5,551 nucleotides of DNA from the NCBI GenBank assembly GCA_028821635.1, contig JAPPDO010000344.1, positions 1 to 5,551 of the forward strand, in the 5' to 3' direction. Positions 1-5,496 of this stretch are shown here, in pieces (the stretch's first letter is position 1; the number at the start of each line of letters is the position of its first letter). The notes under the pieces were generated by a model. It made no database searches. It saw nothing but the letters and a program-made list of their open reading frames with translations, and was not told the DNA's origin. Source of the DNA: Ekhidna sp. GTDB taxonomy: Bacteria > Bacteroidota > Bacteroidia > Cytophagales > Cyclobacteriaceae. The position numbers and the translations under genes were made by a program.

Positions 1-60
1 AGAACCCTTGATTATAAGACTGCTTCGACTTATACCCTTCAGGTGAGTGACTCAGAGTGA
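1..60 (+). CDS. 3' end of a cadherin-repeat reading frame, stopped by an in-frame TGA (5' partial)
   Basis: Frame 1 is open from the window edge and reads RTLDYKTASTYTLQVSDSE before a TGA at 58-60. The LDY...YTLxVSD pattern is the end of a bacterial cadherin-like repeat. It matches the end of the complete repeat downstream (LDFETTPTFTLTVQVSD), also at DNA level around 301-356. The same frame continues past the TGA with the expected last strand of the repeat (IIINITN), so this is the upstream part of the gene annotated at 61-1407 and not an independent gene end. If the TGA is real, the upstream protein ends in the middle of a domain and lacks the ankyrin part. Most of this gene lies outside the window, so its signal peptide and repeat number cannot be seen. 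Confidence 0.6.
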   Translation, partial: RTLDYKTASTYTLQVSDSE

Positions 61-1407
61 GTGCTGTCAGGTGTTGCCGATATAATTATCAACATTACTA
101 ATATACGTAATGAATATACCCCTGTTATGCCTGAGCAGACCTTTTCGATTGCGGAAAATGCTGCCGCAGGGAAAGTGGTTGGGACGGTCATAGCCACAGA
201 TGCGGATAACGACAATCTTACTTTTTCCATCACTGCGGGCAATACTGGTGATGCGTTCCTGATAAATGCCGCCACAGGGGAGATTAGTGTCAAAACCTCC
301 GCACCCCTTGATTTTGAAACTACGCCGACCTTTACTCTTACCGTACAAGTTTCGGATGGAGATTTTTTAGTTTCTGCTTCCGTCACGGTGAATCTGACTG
401 ATGTTGATGAGGGGCCTGCTCCTTGTCCTTATGCTTCTCCTACTCCCTTCATCACCTATCGCCGGAGAGGAGAGGCGACTCTTTATGATAGCATGCGTGT
501 TGCAATAAGCAAAAAAAGCCTGCCGGAGTTGAGACGATTAATTGCTTGTAATGAAGAGCGTGCCAACGTGACAAGTCCTAATGTACTTCAATTTTCTATA
601 TTATCCCTCCTCTCGTTCATTCTCAATGAGCCGGATTTTGAGTTTAGTGTAAAAGTAGCAGAGGTGCTGTTAGACAATGGTGCAGACATAGAAAGGGGGG
701 GATTTATAGATCGGACACCTCTGGAGAATGCTGCAGGAGGTGGTAATATGCCTCTGGTAAAGTTCCTGGTAGCGAAGGGTGCGAGACAAAAGTCCAGGGC
801 AATGATAAGAGCGGTTGATGGTGGAGATAATGTTGAAATAGTAAAATTCCTTCTAAATGAAGGGGCAAATATATTTACTCAAGCCGGCGTGTTTACGGAG
901 AACATTCTGCAATCAGCGGCGGGATTTGGCCACCTGAATCTCGTCAAGTTTCTTGTAGAAGATGGAAGGCTAGATATAGACTTTGTAGGTAAGGACGGAA
1001 CTCCGCTTGAGAGAGCCGCAAGAAACGGCCATTTAGAAGTAGTAAAACATCTTTTGGACAAGGGCGCAGACATTGACAAAGGCATCCAAACTCCTTTACT
1101 CCGCGCTTGTAGTAAAGGTGCGTTAGCTATCGTTAAAGAACTTGTCAAAAGAGGGGCAGATGTCAACAAAGCAGATATTTTTGGACAAACACCTCTGATG
1201 TTTGCCGTCTTGGCCCGACAGAGTGGTTTGGAGGTAATGAAAGTATTGGTAGAACAGGGCAAAGCGGACCTTAAAAAAGTAGATAATGATGGTAAGACTG
1301 TGCTGGATTTTGCTAGAAGGATTAAAGATCGTCGATCTACAACCGGATCTAAGGCATACATAAAAACGATGATAGACTACTTGGTCAGCAAAGGTGCACC
1401 GGAGTGA
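61..1407 (+). CDS. Cadherin-like repeat plus ankyrin-repeat protein, downstream part of an interrupted gene
   Basis: The first 17 residues complete the cadherin repeat begun upstream of the TGA. Residues 24-117 form one full cadherin-like repeat with AEN (31-33), the calcium-type DADND (47-51), LDFE (83-86) and VSDGD (97-101). A proline-rich linker with C122 leads into ankyrin repeats from about residue 197 to the end, seen as repeated TPL-x2-AA, G(H)-x2-VVK-x-LL and KGAD(I/V) motifs; the best are at 314-338, 344-368 and 377-404. Residues 141-196 look like a diverged first repeat. Cadherin repeats act outside the cell in adhesion or calcium binding, and ankyrin repeats bind proteins, so a secreted binding protein is inferred. 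The GTG at 61 directly follows the stop, has no visible ribosome site, and gives no signal peptide, so it is probably not a true start. The fragment is likely a broken gene, a sequence error, or made by readthrough. No C-terminal sorting domain is evident. Confidence 0.75.
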   Translation: MLSGVADIIINITNIRNEYTPVMPEQTFSIAENAAAGKVVGTVIATDADNDNLTFSITAGNTGDAFLINAATGEISVKTSAPLDFETTPTFTLTVQVSDGDFLVSASVTVNLTDVDEGPAPCPYASPTPFITYRRRGEATLYDSMRVAISKKSLPELRRLIACNEERANVTSPNVLQFSILSLLSFILNEPDFEFSVKVAEVLLDNGADIERGGFIDRTPLENAAGGGNMPLVKFLVAKGARQKSRAMIRAVDGGDNVEIVKFLLNEGANIFTQAGVFTENILQSAAGFGHLNLVKFLVEDGRLDIDFVGKDGTPLERAARNGHLEVVKHLLDKGADIDKGIQTPLLRACSKGALAIVKELVKRGADVNKADIFGQTPLMFAVLARQSGLEVMKVLVEQGKADLKKVDNDGKTVLDFARRIKDRRSTTGSKAYIKTMIDYLVSKGAPE

Positions 1408-1447
1408 ATGTTAGAACCCGTTGCAAAATCTTTTAAAATTCTCACTA

Positions 1448-1478
1448 TTTGATAATCATGGAATAATTCCTAGTTTTG
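1448..1478 (+). promoter_or_regulatory. Bacteroidota-type sigma-70 promoter for rpmE2
   Basis: TTTG at 1448-1451 and TAGTTTTG at 1471-1478 are separated by 19 bases. This matches the Bacteroidota housekeeping pattern (TTTG or TTG near -33, TANNTTTG near -7, spacing about 17-23). Transcription would begin roughly at 1483-1487, leaving a leader of about 20 bases before the ATG at 1506. The site also argues against a longer L31 reading frame from the TTG at 1476, because that codon lies within the -7 element. The match is read directly; activity is inferred. Confidence 0.6.
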
Positions 1479-1505
1479 CCATTCTTCTTAAAAAAGCGTG
1501 CGAAA

Positions 1506-1751
1506 ATGAAAAAAGACATCCATCCTGAGTATAAGGAAGTGGTTTTTATGGACACATCAAGCGATTTCAAATTCCTGACCAAGTCCACCATGACTTCCAA
1601 AGAAACAATCCGGTGGGAAGACGGAAACCAATATCCGTTGATCAAAGTAGAGGTTAGTTCTGCATCACATCCTTTCTACACGGGTAAGAAAATCTTCGTT
1701 GACACAGCCGGTAGAGTGGAGAAGTTCAATAAAAAATACAAGAAGAAGTAA
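1506..1751 (+). CDS. rpmE2: 50S ribosomal protein L31, type B
   Basis: The 81-residue product begins [19 protein letters not shown] and contains TRST-like [10 protein letters not shown], the [23 protein letters not shown] core and a basic C-terminal KFNKKYKKK, all typical of type B L31. It lacks the CxxC zinc-binding cysteines of type A L31, as expected for the zinc-independent paralogue. L31 sits on the large subunit and bridges to the small subunit. The ATG at 1506 is chosen over the in-frame TTG at 1476 because it gives the family's usual N-terminus and because 1476 lies inside the promoter. No clear Shine-Dalgarno site precedes it, which is common in this phylum. From memory, L31B commonly neighbours the GlmU-like gene in Bacteroidota, which fits the gene that follows. 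Confidence 0.95.
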   Translation: MKKDIHPEYKEVVFMDTSSDFKFLTKSTMTSKETIRWEDGNQYPLIKVEVSSASHPFYTGKKIFVDTAGRVEKFNKKYKKK

Positions 1752-1753
1752 AT

Positions 1754-1802
1754 CTTCAGATAAAATTTGTTGAAAATCCTCAGATATTCATTCTGAAGTT
1801 TT
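1754..1802 (+). terminator. Possible weak terminator or attenuator-like inverted repeat after rpmE2
   Basis: CTTCAGA at 1754-1760 pairs perfectly with TCTGAAG at 1792-1798, and a T run (1799-1802) follows. The loop is long (31 bases) and the stem only 7 bp. A shorter alternative uses TCAGA at 1780-1784 with TCTGA at 1792-1796 (5 bp, 7-base loop), so the same 3' arm could pair in two ways. Either form could partly end rpmE2 transcripts. Both stems are weak and could be chance. Confidence 0.25.
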
Positions 1803-1828
1803 ACCCTGTGTCTTTACCCCAAATTCAC

Positions 1829-1836
1829 TAAGTTTG
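1829..1836 (+). promoter_or_regulatory. -7 element (TANNTTTG) ahead of the glmU-like gene
   Basis: TAAGTTTG matches the Bacteroidota -7 consensus. No TTTG is found at the usual -33 distance; the nearest candidate is TGTG at 1807-1810, 18 bases upstream. The element ends only 4 bases before the ATG at 1841, so a start 5-8 bases downstream would produce a leaderless or nearly leaderless mRNA. Read-through from the rpmE2 promoter is the alternative source of transcript. Confidence 0.35.
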
Positions 1837-1840
1837 ATGT

Positions 1841-3019
1841 ATGCAAGTCACCTTCTTTGATACAGAAGAATCTTGGTGTCGGATGCTTCCAATCAGCTAC
1901 ACCCGACCTGTCGCCGAGGTGCGTATCGGAATACTTAAAATCTCTGAAAAATGGTCAAAGGCATTGGATAATCAATCGTACTCATTTTATTCTCAGCATT
2001 ACTTAACGCCTCTTTTCAAAAGACCGGAACTAAAAAGCCTGTTTATTAAGGGCAGCCTACTTCCTGATGACAACCTCATAAATATGATGAAGGAGTTGAG
2101 TCACAACGAAGTACTCGTATTTAATGAAGAACTAATCGCAGGATTTTTTGAACCTGATGAACCAATAAGGACAGACGGAAGGAAAACGATTGAAGTGGCT
2201 GAAGTTACTGAAGTCAAGTATCCATGGAATATTTTTAGACTCAATGGGTTGGAGATCAAGAGCGATTTTGAAACCCTCACCTCCGGCAGAACTTCTCAAA
2301 AACTTCAAGACACCCACACGAGAACGTATGGAAAAGATATATTCATAGAAGAGGGAGCTCAAATAAAAGCGGCCACCCTCAATGCTGAAAACGGGCCGAT
2401 CTATATTGGAAAAGGGGCTGAGTTGCGTGAAGGGAGCCTGATTCGGGGGCCTTTTGCCGTATGTGAGCATTCCGTGGTGAATATGGGAGCCAAAATAAGA
2501 GGTGACACTACCATTGGCCCGTATTCTAAAGTTGGAGGTGAAGTATCTAACTCCATCATTCAGGGATACTCCAACAAAGGGCATGATGGCTTCTTGGGAA
2601 ATTCCGTATTGGGTGAGTGGTGTAATCTTGGAGCGGATACCAATAATTCTAACCTGAAAAACAACTATACTAATGTAAAAATGTGGAACTTTGAAACCGG
2701 AGGGTTCAAGGATACCGGTCTTCAATTCTGTGGGCTGATTATGGGAGACCATTCAAAGTGTGGAATCAACACCATGTTCAATACGGGTACTACTGTAGGC
2801 ATCTCGGCAAACATTTTTGGGGCGGGGTTCCAAAAAACCAATATTCCCTCTTTTGCTTGGGGAGGAGCTCCCCGATTTACAACCTATCTCGCTAAAAAAG
2901 CATTTGAAGCGGCTGATTTGGTTATGGAAAGGAAAAAGAAGAAGTTAACCGAAGCAGACAAAAGCGTACTTTCACATATCTTTGAAATGACCTCCAAACA
3001 CCGCACTTGGGAGAAATAA
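1841..3019 (+). CDS. GlmU-like sugar nucleotidyltransferase / N-acetyltransferase (Bacteroidota alternative GlmU family)
   Basis: The 392-residue protein resembles the Bacteroidota family described as an alternative GlmU, proposed to make UDP-N-acetylglucosamine for peptidoglycan and lipid A from glucosamine-1-phosphate in the cytoplasm. The N-terminal third has the family signature LPISYTRPVAEVRIGILKI (residues 16-34) and YPWNIF, but not the LxxGxGTRM nucleotide loop of classical GlmU. From about residue 166 to 335 there is a left-handed beta-helix of hexapeptide repeats (IYIGKGAELREGSLI, AKIRGDTTIGPYSKV), followed by NLGADTNNSNLK (262-273), a conserved acyltransferase-region motif. The lysine-rich C-terminal tail is probably helical. 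The ATG at 1841 gives the usual family N-terminus. Its stop lies 8 bases before holB, suggesting one transcript. The family assignment is strong; the exact substrate of the N-terminal domain is inferred, and another sugar-1-phosphate is possible. Confidence 0.9.
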   Translation: MQVTFFDTEESWCRMLPISYTRPVAEVRIGILKISEKWSKALDNQSYSFYSQHYLTPLFKRPELKSLFIKGSLLPDDNLINMMKELSHNEVLVFNEELIAGFFEPDEPIRTDGRKTIEVAEVTEVKYPWNIFRLNGLEIKSDFETLTSGRTSQKLQDTHTRTYGKDIFIEEGAQIKAATLNAENGPIYIGKGAELREGSLIRGPFAVCEHSVVNMGAKIRGDTTIGPYSKVGGEVSNSIIQGYSNKGHDGFLGNSVLGEWCNLGADTNNSNLKNNYTNVKMWNFETGGFKDTGLQFCGLIMGDHSKCGINTMFNTGTTVGISANIFGAGFQKTNIPSFAWGGAPRFTTYLAKKAFEAADLVMERKKKKLTEADKSVLSHIFEMTSKHRTWEK

Positions 3020-3027
3020 ATTAGCAC

Positions 3028-4158
3028 ATGCAGTTTTCAGATATTCCGGGCCTCAATGAGCTAAAATCACAGTTAGTTAATACCTACACACGGGGGAAAG
3101 TGGCTCATGCACAGTTGTTTTCAGGAAGATCCGGCACAGCCGCCTTACCCATGGCATTGGCTTATGCGGGTTTTTTGATGTGTCAGAATAAGACTAAAAC
3201 CGAAAGCTGCGGTGTTTGTTCCAACTGCGTTAGAATACAAAAGTTGATTCATCCGGACATCCATCTGCTTTTCCCAAAAATTGCTACACCTAAAACCGGT
3301 GAAAAAAGCAAAAAATATTATAAAACACTCTCCGAGACACTTCCGAAGTTCAGGTCATTTATCATAAACCAACCTTTCGGTGACCTGCGATCTTGGGCAG
3401 AGACTTATGGACAAGAGAATAAAAACTTACTAATCAGCAGGGAAGACAGCAGGTATATACTTAAAAATGTGAGTATGCGATCTGTGGAGGGAGGATATAA
3501 AATTATCTTTATTTGGTGTCCGGAGTTGATGAATCCAAGTGCTGCGAATGCTATTTTGAAAATCTTGGAAGAACCTCCCGAGAAGACCATTTACCTTTTT
3601 ATTTCTCATAATCATGATTCACTCCCTGCTACCATCCTATCCAGAACCCAACTGGTAGTCATCCCGCCAAATCAGGAAGACGAGTTAACGGAATTTTTGA
3701 TCAAAAAAGGGGCTGATAGATTGACGGCAGAAAAGGCCGCAAGGGACGCTGAAGGTCGATTAGGTGTTGCTATTCAGCTAATGGAGGAGGAAGACAAACA
3801 AGAGTATCAGACCTTTCAGAAGTGGATGCTGGAGTGCTGGAATAAAGATTTCATTTCACTGATCAGGCGTAGTGAAGACTTCTCAAAGTCCGGAAAAGTA
3901 TCTCAAAGAGCGACCCTTGATCATGCTATTTCACTCGTTAGAAGTGCAGTGCTGTACGCGGCTGGTCAAAAACCACCGGTTCGGAATGAAGAAGAATTGT
4001 TGTTTATCTCAAAATATTCAGATCGTCTTGGCTTTAGCCGGCTAGAAAAAATTTGTTTAATGACCAACAACGCAATCGCCCATATTGAAAGATACGCTAA
4101 CCCACAGATCACTCACTTCAATTTGTCACTAGGTATTATTGAGGTATTAAATGGCTAA
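3028..4158 (+). CDS. holB: DNA polymerase III clamp-loader subunit delta'
   Basis: This 376-residue AAA+ family protein is a subunit of the replicative clamp loader, which opens and loads the sliding clamp. The N-terminus (MQFSDIPGLNELKSQL, then HAQLFSG at 27-33) is typical of the delta'/tau family. The four cysteines C52, C61, C64 and C67 (C-x8-C-x2-C-x2-C) form the zinc module. LEEPPE (180-185) and the sensor-type SRT (205-207, in place of the usual SRC) follow. The P-loop position reads GRSGTAAL (33-40) without the catalytic lysine, so ATP is probably not bound; this is usual for delta', which plays a structural part. The C-terminal third fits the helical oligomerisation domain. It begins 8 bases after the GlmU-like gene with no Shine-Dalgarno site, and its last 8 bases overlap the next ORF. 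Length is normal for the phylum. Confidence 0.93.
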   Translation: MQFSDIPGLNELKSQLVNTYTRGKVAHAQLFSGRSGTAALPMALAYAGFLMCQNKTKTESCGVCSNCVRIQKLIHPDIHLLFPKIATPKTGEKSKKYYKTLSETLPKFRSFIINQPFGDLRSWAETYGQENKNLLISREDSRYILKNVSMRSVEGGYKIIFIWCPELMNPSAANAILKILEEPPEKTIYLFISHNHDSLPATILSRTQLVVIPPNQEDELTEFLIKKGADRLTAEKAARDAEGRLGVAIQLMEEEDKQEYQTFQKWMLECWNKDFISLIRRSEDFSKSGKVSQRATLDHAISLVRSAVLYAAGQKPPVRNEEELLFISKYSDRLGFSRLEKICLMTNNAIAHIERYANPQITHFNLSLGIIEVLNG

Positions 4159-4276
4159 AAAGTCGAAACAATCACGTCCTGAAGTCAGGTCGATGTTAAA
4201 ACAGGCCGAAATGCAAAAAGAATTAAAGTTTATGGCCTGTGCTGTACAACTTATTTTAACAAGATGTAGCCAATGA
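4151..4276 (+). CDS. Small 41-residue protein of unknown function between holB and hemC
   Basis: I do not recognise this ORF. It starts with ATG at 4151, inside the last codons of holB in another frame (8-base overlap), and its TGA at 4274-4276 overlaps the hemC ATG as ATGA. The product has a strongly basic start (MAKKSKQSR), a charged stretch likely to be helical (EVRSMLKQAEMQKELK) and a more hydrophobic end with two cysteines (FMACAVQLILTRC). It is too short and too polar for a confident membrane segment. The double overlap fits translational coupling, so ribosomes ending holB could pass through it to hemC. It fills the 114-base gap between holB and hemC exactly, which favours a real gene, a coupling leader peptide, or the remnant of a longer gene. 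A chance ORF cannot be excluded. Confidence 0.5.
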   Translation: MAKKSKQSRPEVRSMLKQAEMQKELKFMACAVQLILTRCSQ

Positions 4277-5199
4277 AGGGCGAGATTATCAAAATTGGAA
4301 CGAGAAAGAGTGAGCTGGCAATGTGGCAGGCTCACTATGTGGCAGATTTACTGGACAAGGGAGGCTTTCAGCCGGAGCTCATTCCAATTGAAACGAAAGG
4401 AGATAAAATCCAAAATAGATCCTTATCCAAAATTGGAAGTAAAGGTGTTTTTACAGAGGATTTGGAAAAGATGCTCAAAAGAGGCCAAGTTGATATAGCC
4501 GTCCACAGTGCAAAAGACCTTCAGTCGAAGCTCCCTGATGGCTTTATTATTCTTTCATTTTGTAAAAGAGAGGCTCCGAATGATGTCGTAGTCTCGGAGA
4601 AAAAAATTGATTTGAACCAGCCAAACCTTACTCTTGGCACTTCTTCAACGAGGAGAATTGCCATGCTTAAACATTTTTATCCACATATAAAAACCATGGA
4701 CGCTCGTGGTAACCTTCAGACCAGGCTGGAAAAGTTAAAAGCCGGAACGATGGACGGTTTGGTGCTCGCCTATGCGGGGGTACACAGAATGAATTATGAT
4801 GATAAAATTCAATGTTGGCTTGACACAGAAAAAATCGCTCCTCCGGCAGGCCAAGGTTCAGTGGCTATTGAAATACACGAAAGATTAAATCCGAAAACAG
4901 CATACCGAATAAAAGAACTTACCAATCATGCACTGACAGAGAAAGGGCTACTGACAGAAAGAGCATTTTTAAGAAGAATGGACGGAGGCTGCAGTATCCC
5001 CGTTTTTAGTCATGCTCAGATCGAAATAAGCGGGCAGATAGCACTCACGGGAGGTATTTTTAGCCTTGACGGAAAAAGATTGATCAAACAAACCATGTAT
5101 GGAAACGAGCCTGAGACGCTCGGCTATTCATTAGCTGATGAGGTCCTTCAGAGTGGAGGTAAAAAGGTACTGCAAGACATCAAGGCTTCTTTGGAATAG
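4273..5199 (+). CDS. hemC: Hydroxymethylbilane synthase (porphobilinogen deaminase)
   Basis: This cytoplasmic enzyme polymerises four porphobilinogen molecules into hydroxymethylbilane for haem and other tetrapyrroles. At 308 residues it is close to the E. coli enzyme. Landmarks in order are IGTRKSELAMWQA (8-20), TKGD (41-44), KGVFTEDLE (57-65), HSAKDL (78-83) with catalytic Asp82, the substrate/cofactor arginines in GTSSTRR (122-128) and RGNLQTRL (145-152), APPAGQGS (189-196), and DGGCSIP with Cys240, which carries the dipyrromethane cofactor. HSAKDLQ differs from the usual HS(M/L)KD(V/L)P by an alanine and by glutamine in place of proline, but the catalytic aspartate is kept. The ATG at 4273 overlaps the preceding small ORF's stop (ATGA) and gives the standard N-terminus. 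No other haem gene is visible, so it seems to be the last gene of a mixed operon. Confidence 0.97.
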   Translation: MKGEIIKIGTRKSELAMWQAHYVADLLDKGGFQPELIPIETKGDKIQNRSLSKIGSKGVFTEDLEKMLKRGQVDIAVHSAKDLQSKLPDGFIILSFCKREAPNDVVVSEKKIDLNQPNLTLGTSSTRRIAMLKHFYPHIKTMDARGNLQTRLEKLKAGTMDGLVLAYAGVHRMNYDDKIQCWLDTEKIAPPAGQGSVAIEIHERLNPKTAYRIKELTNHALTEKGLLTERAFLRRMDGGCSIPVFSHAQIEISGQIALTGGIFSLDGKRLIKQTMYGNEPETLGYSLADEVLQSGGKKVLQDIKASLE

Positions 5200-5261
5200 A
5201 AAATACTTATCCCGCCAACAAGTACCACAATAACTCCTAATGGTATTACTAATTTTATCAT
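5148..5261 (-). CDS. Doubtful 37-codon minus-strand ORF with hydrophobic N-terminus
   Basis: An ATG at 5261 (minus strand) opens a 37-residue ORF beginning MIKLVIPLGVIVVLVGGISI, which resembles a single membrane segment after a lysine. The first 21 residues lie in the intergenic space; the rest is antisense to the last 52 bases of hemC and ends in LMSCSTFLPPL. A TATGTTTG element lies 19 bases ahead of the ATG, but no -33 box is seen. It could be a small membrane protein, the start of a gene whose remainder was lost, or a chance frame in AT-rich DNA. In another frame the same DNA reads LLYDKISNT, which vaguely recalls the start of GxxExxY-family proteins, so a decayed gene of that kind is an alternative. 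Confidence 0.2.
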   Translation of the reverse strand: MIKLVIPLGVIVVLVGGISIFYSKEALMSCSTFLPPL

Positions 5262-5298
5262 AGAGCAAGTGATTAAATAACAAACATAAATAATATTC
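5242..5298. repeat. Direct repeat copy A of a 55-57 base AT-rich block
   Basis: This block aligns with 5497-5551 in the same orientation, with about 46 of 57 positions identical and two single-base gaps by hand alignment. The best-conserved part is the outer half (TGAT-x-AATAACAAA-x-ATAAA-x-AATATTC). Read on the minus strand it contains TATGTTTG (5288-5281), an ATG (5261-5259) and the first codons of the small minus-strand ORF. Confidence 0.65.
5281..5288 (-). promoter_or_regulatory. Minus-strand TANNTTTG element
   Basis: On the minus strand this reads TATGTTTG, a full match to the Bacteroidota -7 element, 19 bases ahead of the ATG at 5261. The element is kept as TATATTTG in repeat copy B (5541-5534). 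No TTG is seen 17-23 bases upstream, and the DNA is AT-rich, so the match is weak evidence of a promoter. Confidence 0.2.
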
Positions 5299-5329
5299 CA
5301 TCACGCTTTTAATCCCCTTTCCCGCCATC

Positions 5330-5374
5330 GCTCTTTGTGCTCTTCGTGCCTTCTTTGTGCCCTCTGCGGTTAAA
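5330..5374. repeat. Interspersed GTGC-rich repeat (minus strand: accgcagagggcacaaag...)
   Basis: The stretch consists of imperfect 9-11 base units ending in GTGC (CTTTGTGC, TCTTCGTGC, TTCTTTGTGC) followed by CCTCTGCGGTTAAA. I recognise this type from memory as a widespread intergenic repeat in Bacteroidota and other environmental bacteria, often lying just upstream of GxxExxY-family genes when read on the strand starting ACCGCAGAGGGCACAAAG. No transposase or terminal inverted repeats are visible here. The copy is more GC-rich than its surroundings. Confidence 0.6.
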
Positions 5375-5420
5375 TCATTATTAGTTTGTTCAGCGAAGAC
5401 ATAATACGAACAAAAATAAA

Positions 5421-5460
5421 AATCACGGTAATCCTTAAAATCAAACAAATCCCGTTCAAG
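5421..5460. repeat. Possible second repeat-like stretch (AATCACGGTAATCCTTAAAATC...)
   Basis: AATCACGGTAATCC, TTAAAATC and AAATCCCGTTC form degenerate repeats built on an AATC(A/C)CG or AATCC unit. From memory, similar AATCCTG/AATCACGG strings recur between genes in several bacterial phyla. Read on the minus strand in one frame it encodes FDFKDYRDFYF, a low-complexity pattern typical of spurious ORFs from such repeats. It lies about 45 bases from the GTGC-rich repeat and may belong to the same composite element. Confidence 0.35.
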
Positions 5461-5496
5461 ACTGCACCCAGAGAAAAAAATAAAAAAAATCGAAAA

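Noticed and set aside
58..75. TGA at 58-60 read as selenocysteine or as a recoded glycine
   Set aside because: No convincing downstream SECIS-like hairpin is seen, a selenocysteine has no role in a cadherin loop, and TGA appears to act as stop at 1405-1407 and 4274-4276.
67..386. Minus-strand ORFs opposite the cadherin repeat (93 and 115 residues)
   Set aside because: They are shadows of the cadherin-encoding frame with no recognisable motifs.
1408..1452. Short frame after the ankyrin stop (ATG at 1408 to TGA at 1452)
   Set aside because: It is only 14 codons, has no family resemblance and runs into the rpmE2 promoter; treated as spacer.
1476..1505. Longer L31 start at TTG 1476 (10 extra residues)
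   Set aside because: It lies inside the TAGTTTTG promoter element, and the family N-terminus MKKDIHP begins at 1506.
2132..2752. 206-residue minus-strand ORF opposite the glmU-like gene
   Set aside because: It is fully antisense to a strong family member, with no domain or start signal of its own.
5231..5255. TAAT/ATTA inverted repeat as a hemC terminator
   Set aside because: The stem is 4 bp of A-T pairs only and no T run is properly placed, so it is too weak to call.
5131..5448. 105-residue minus-strand ORF across the 3' intergenic region
   Set aside because: Its sequence is translated repeat DNA (KDYRDFYF, AEGTKKARRAQRA), it overlaps the hemC 3' end, and no conserved domain is visible.
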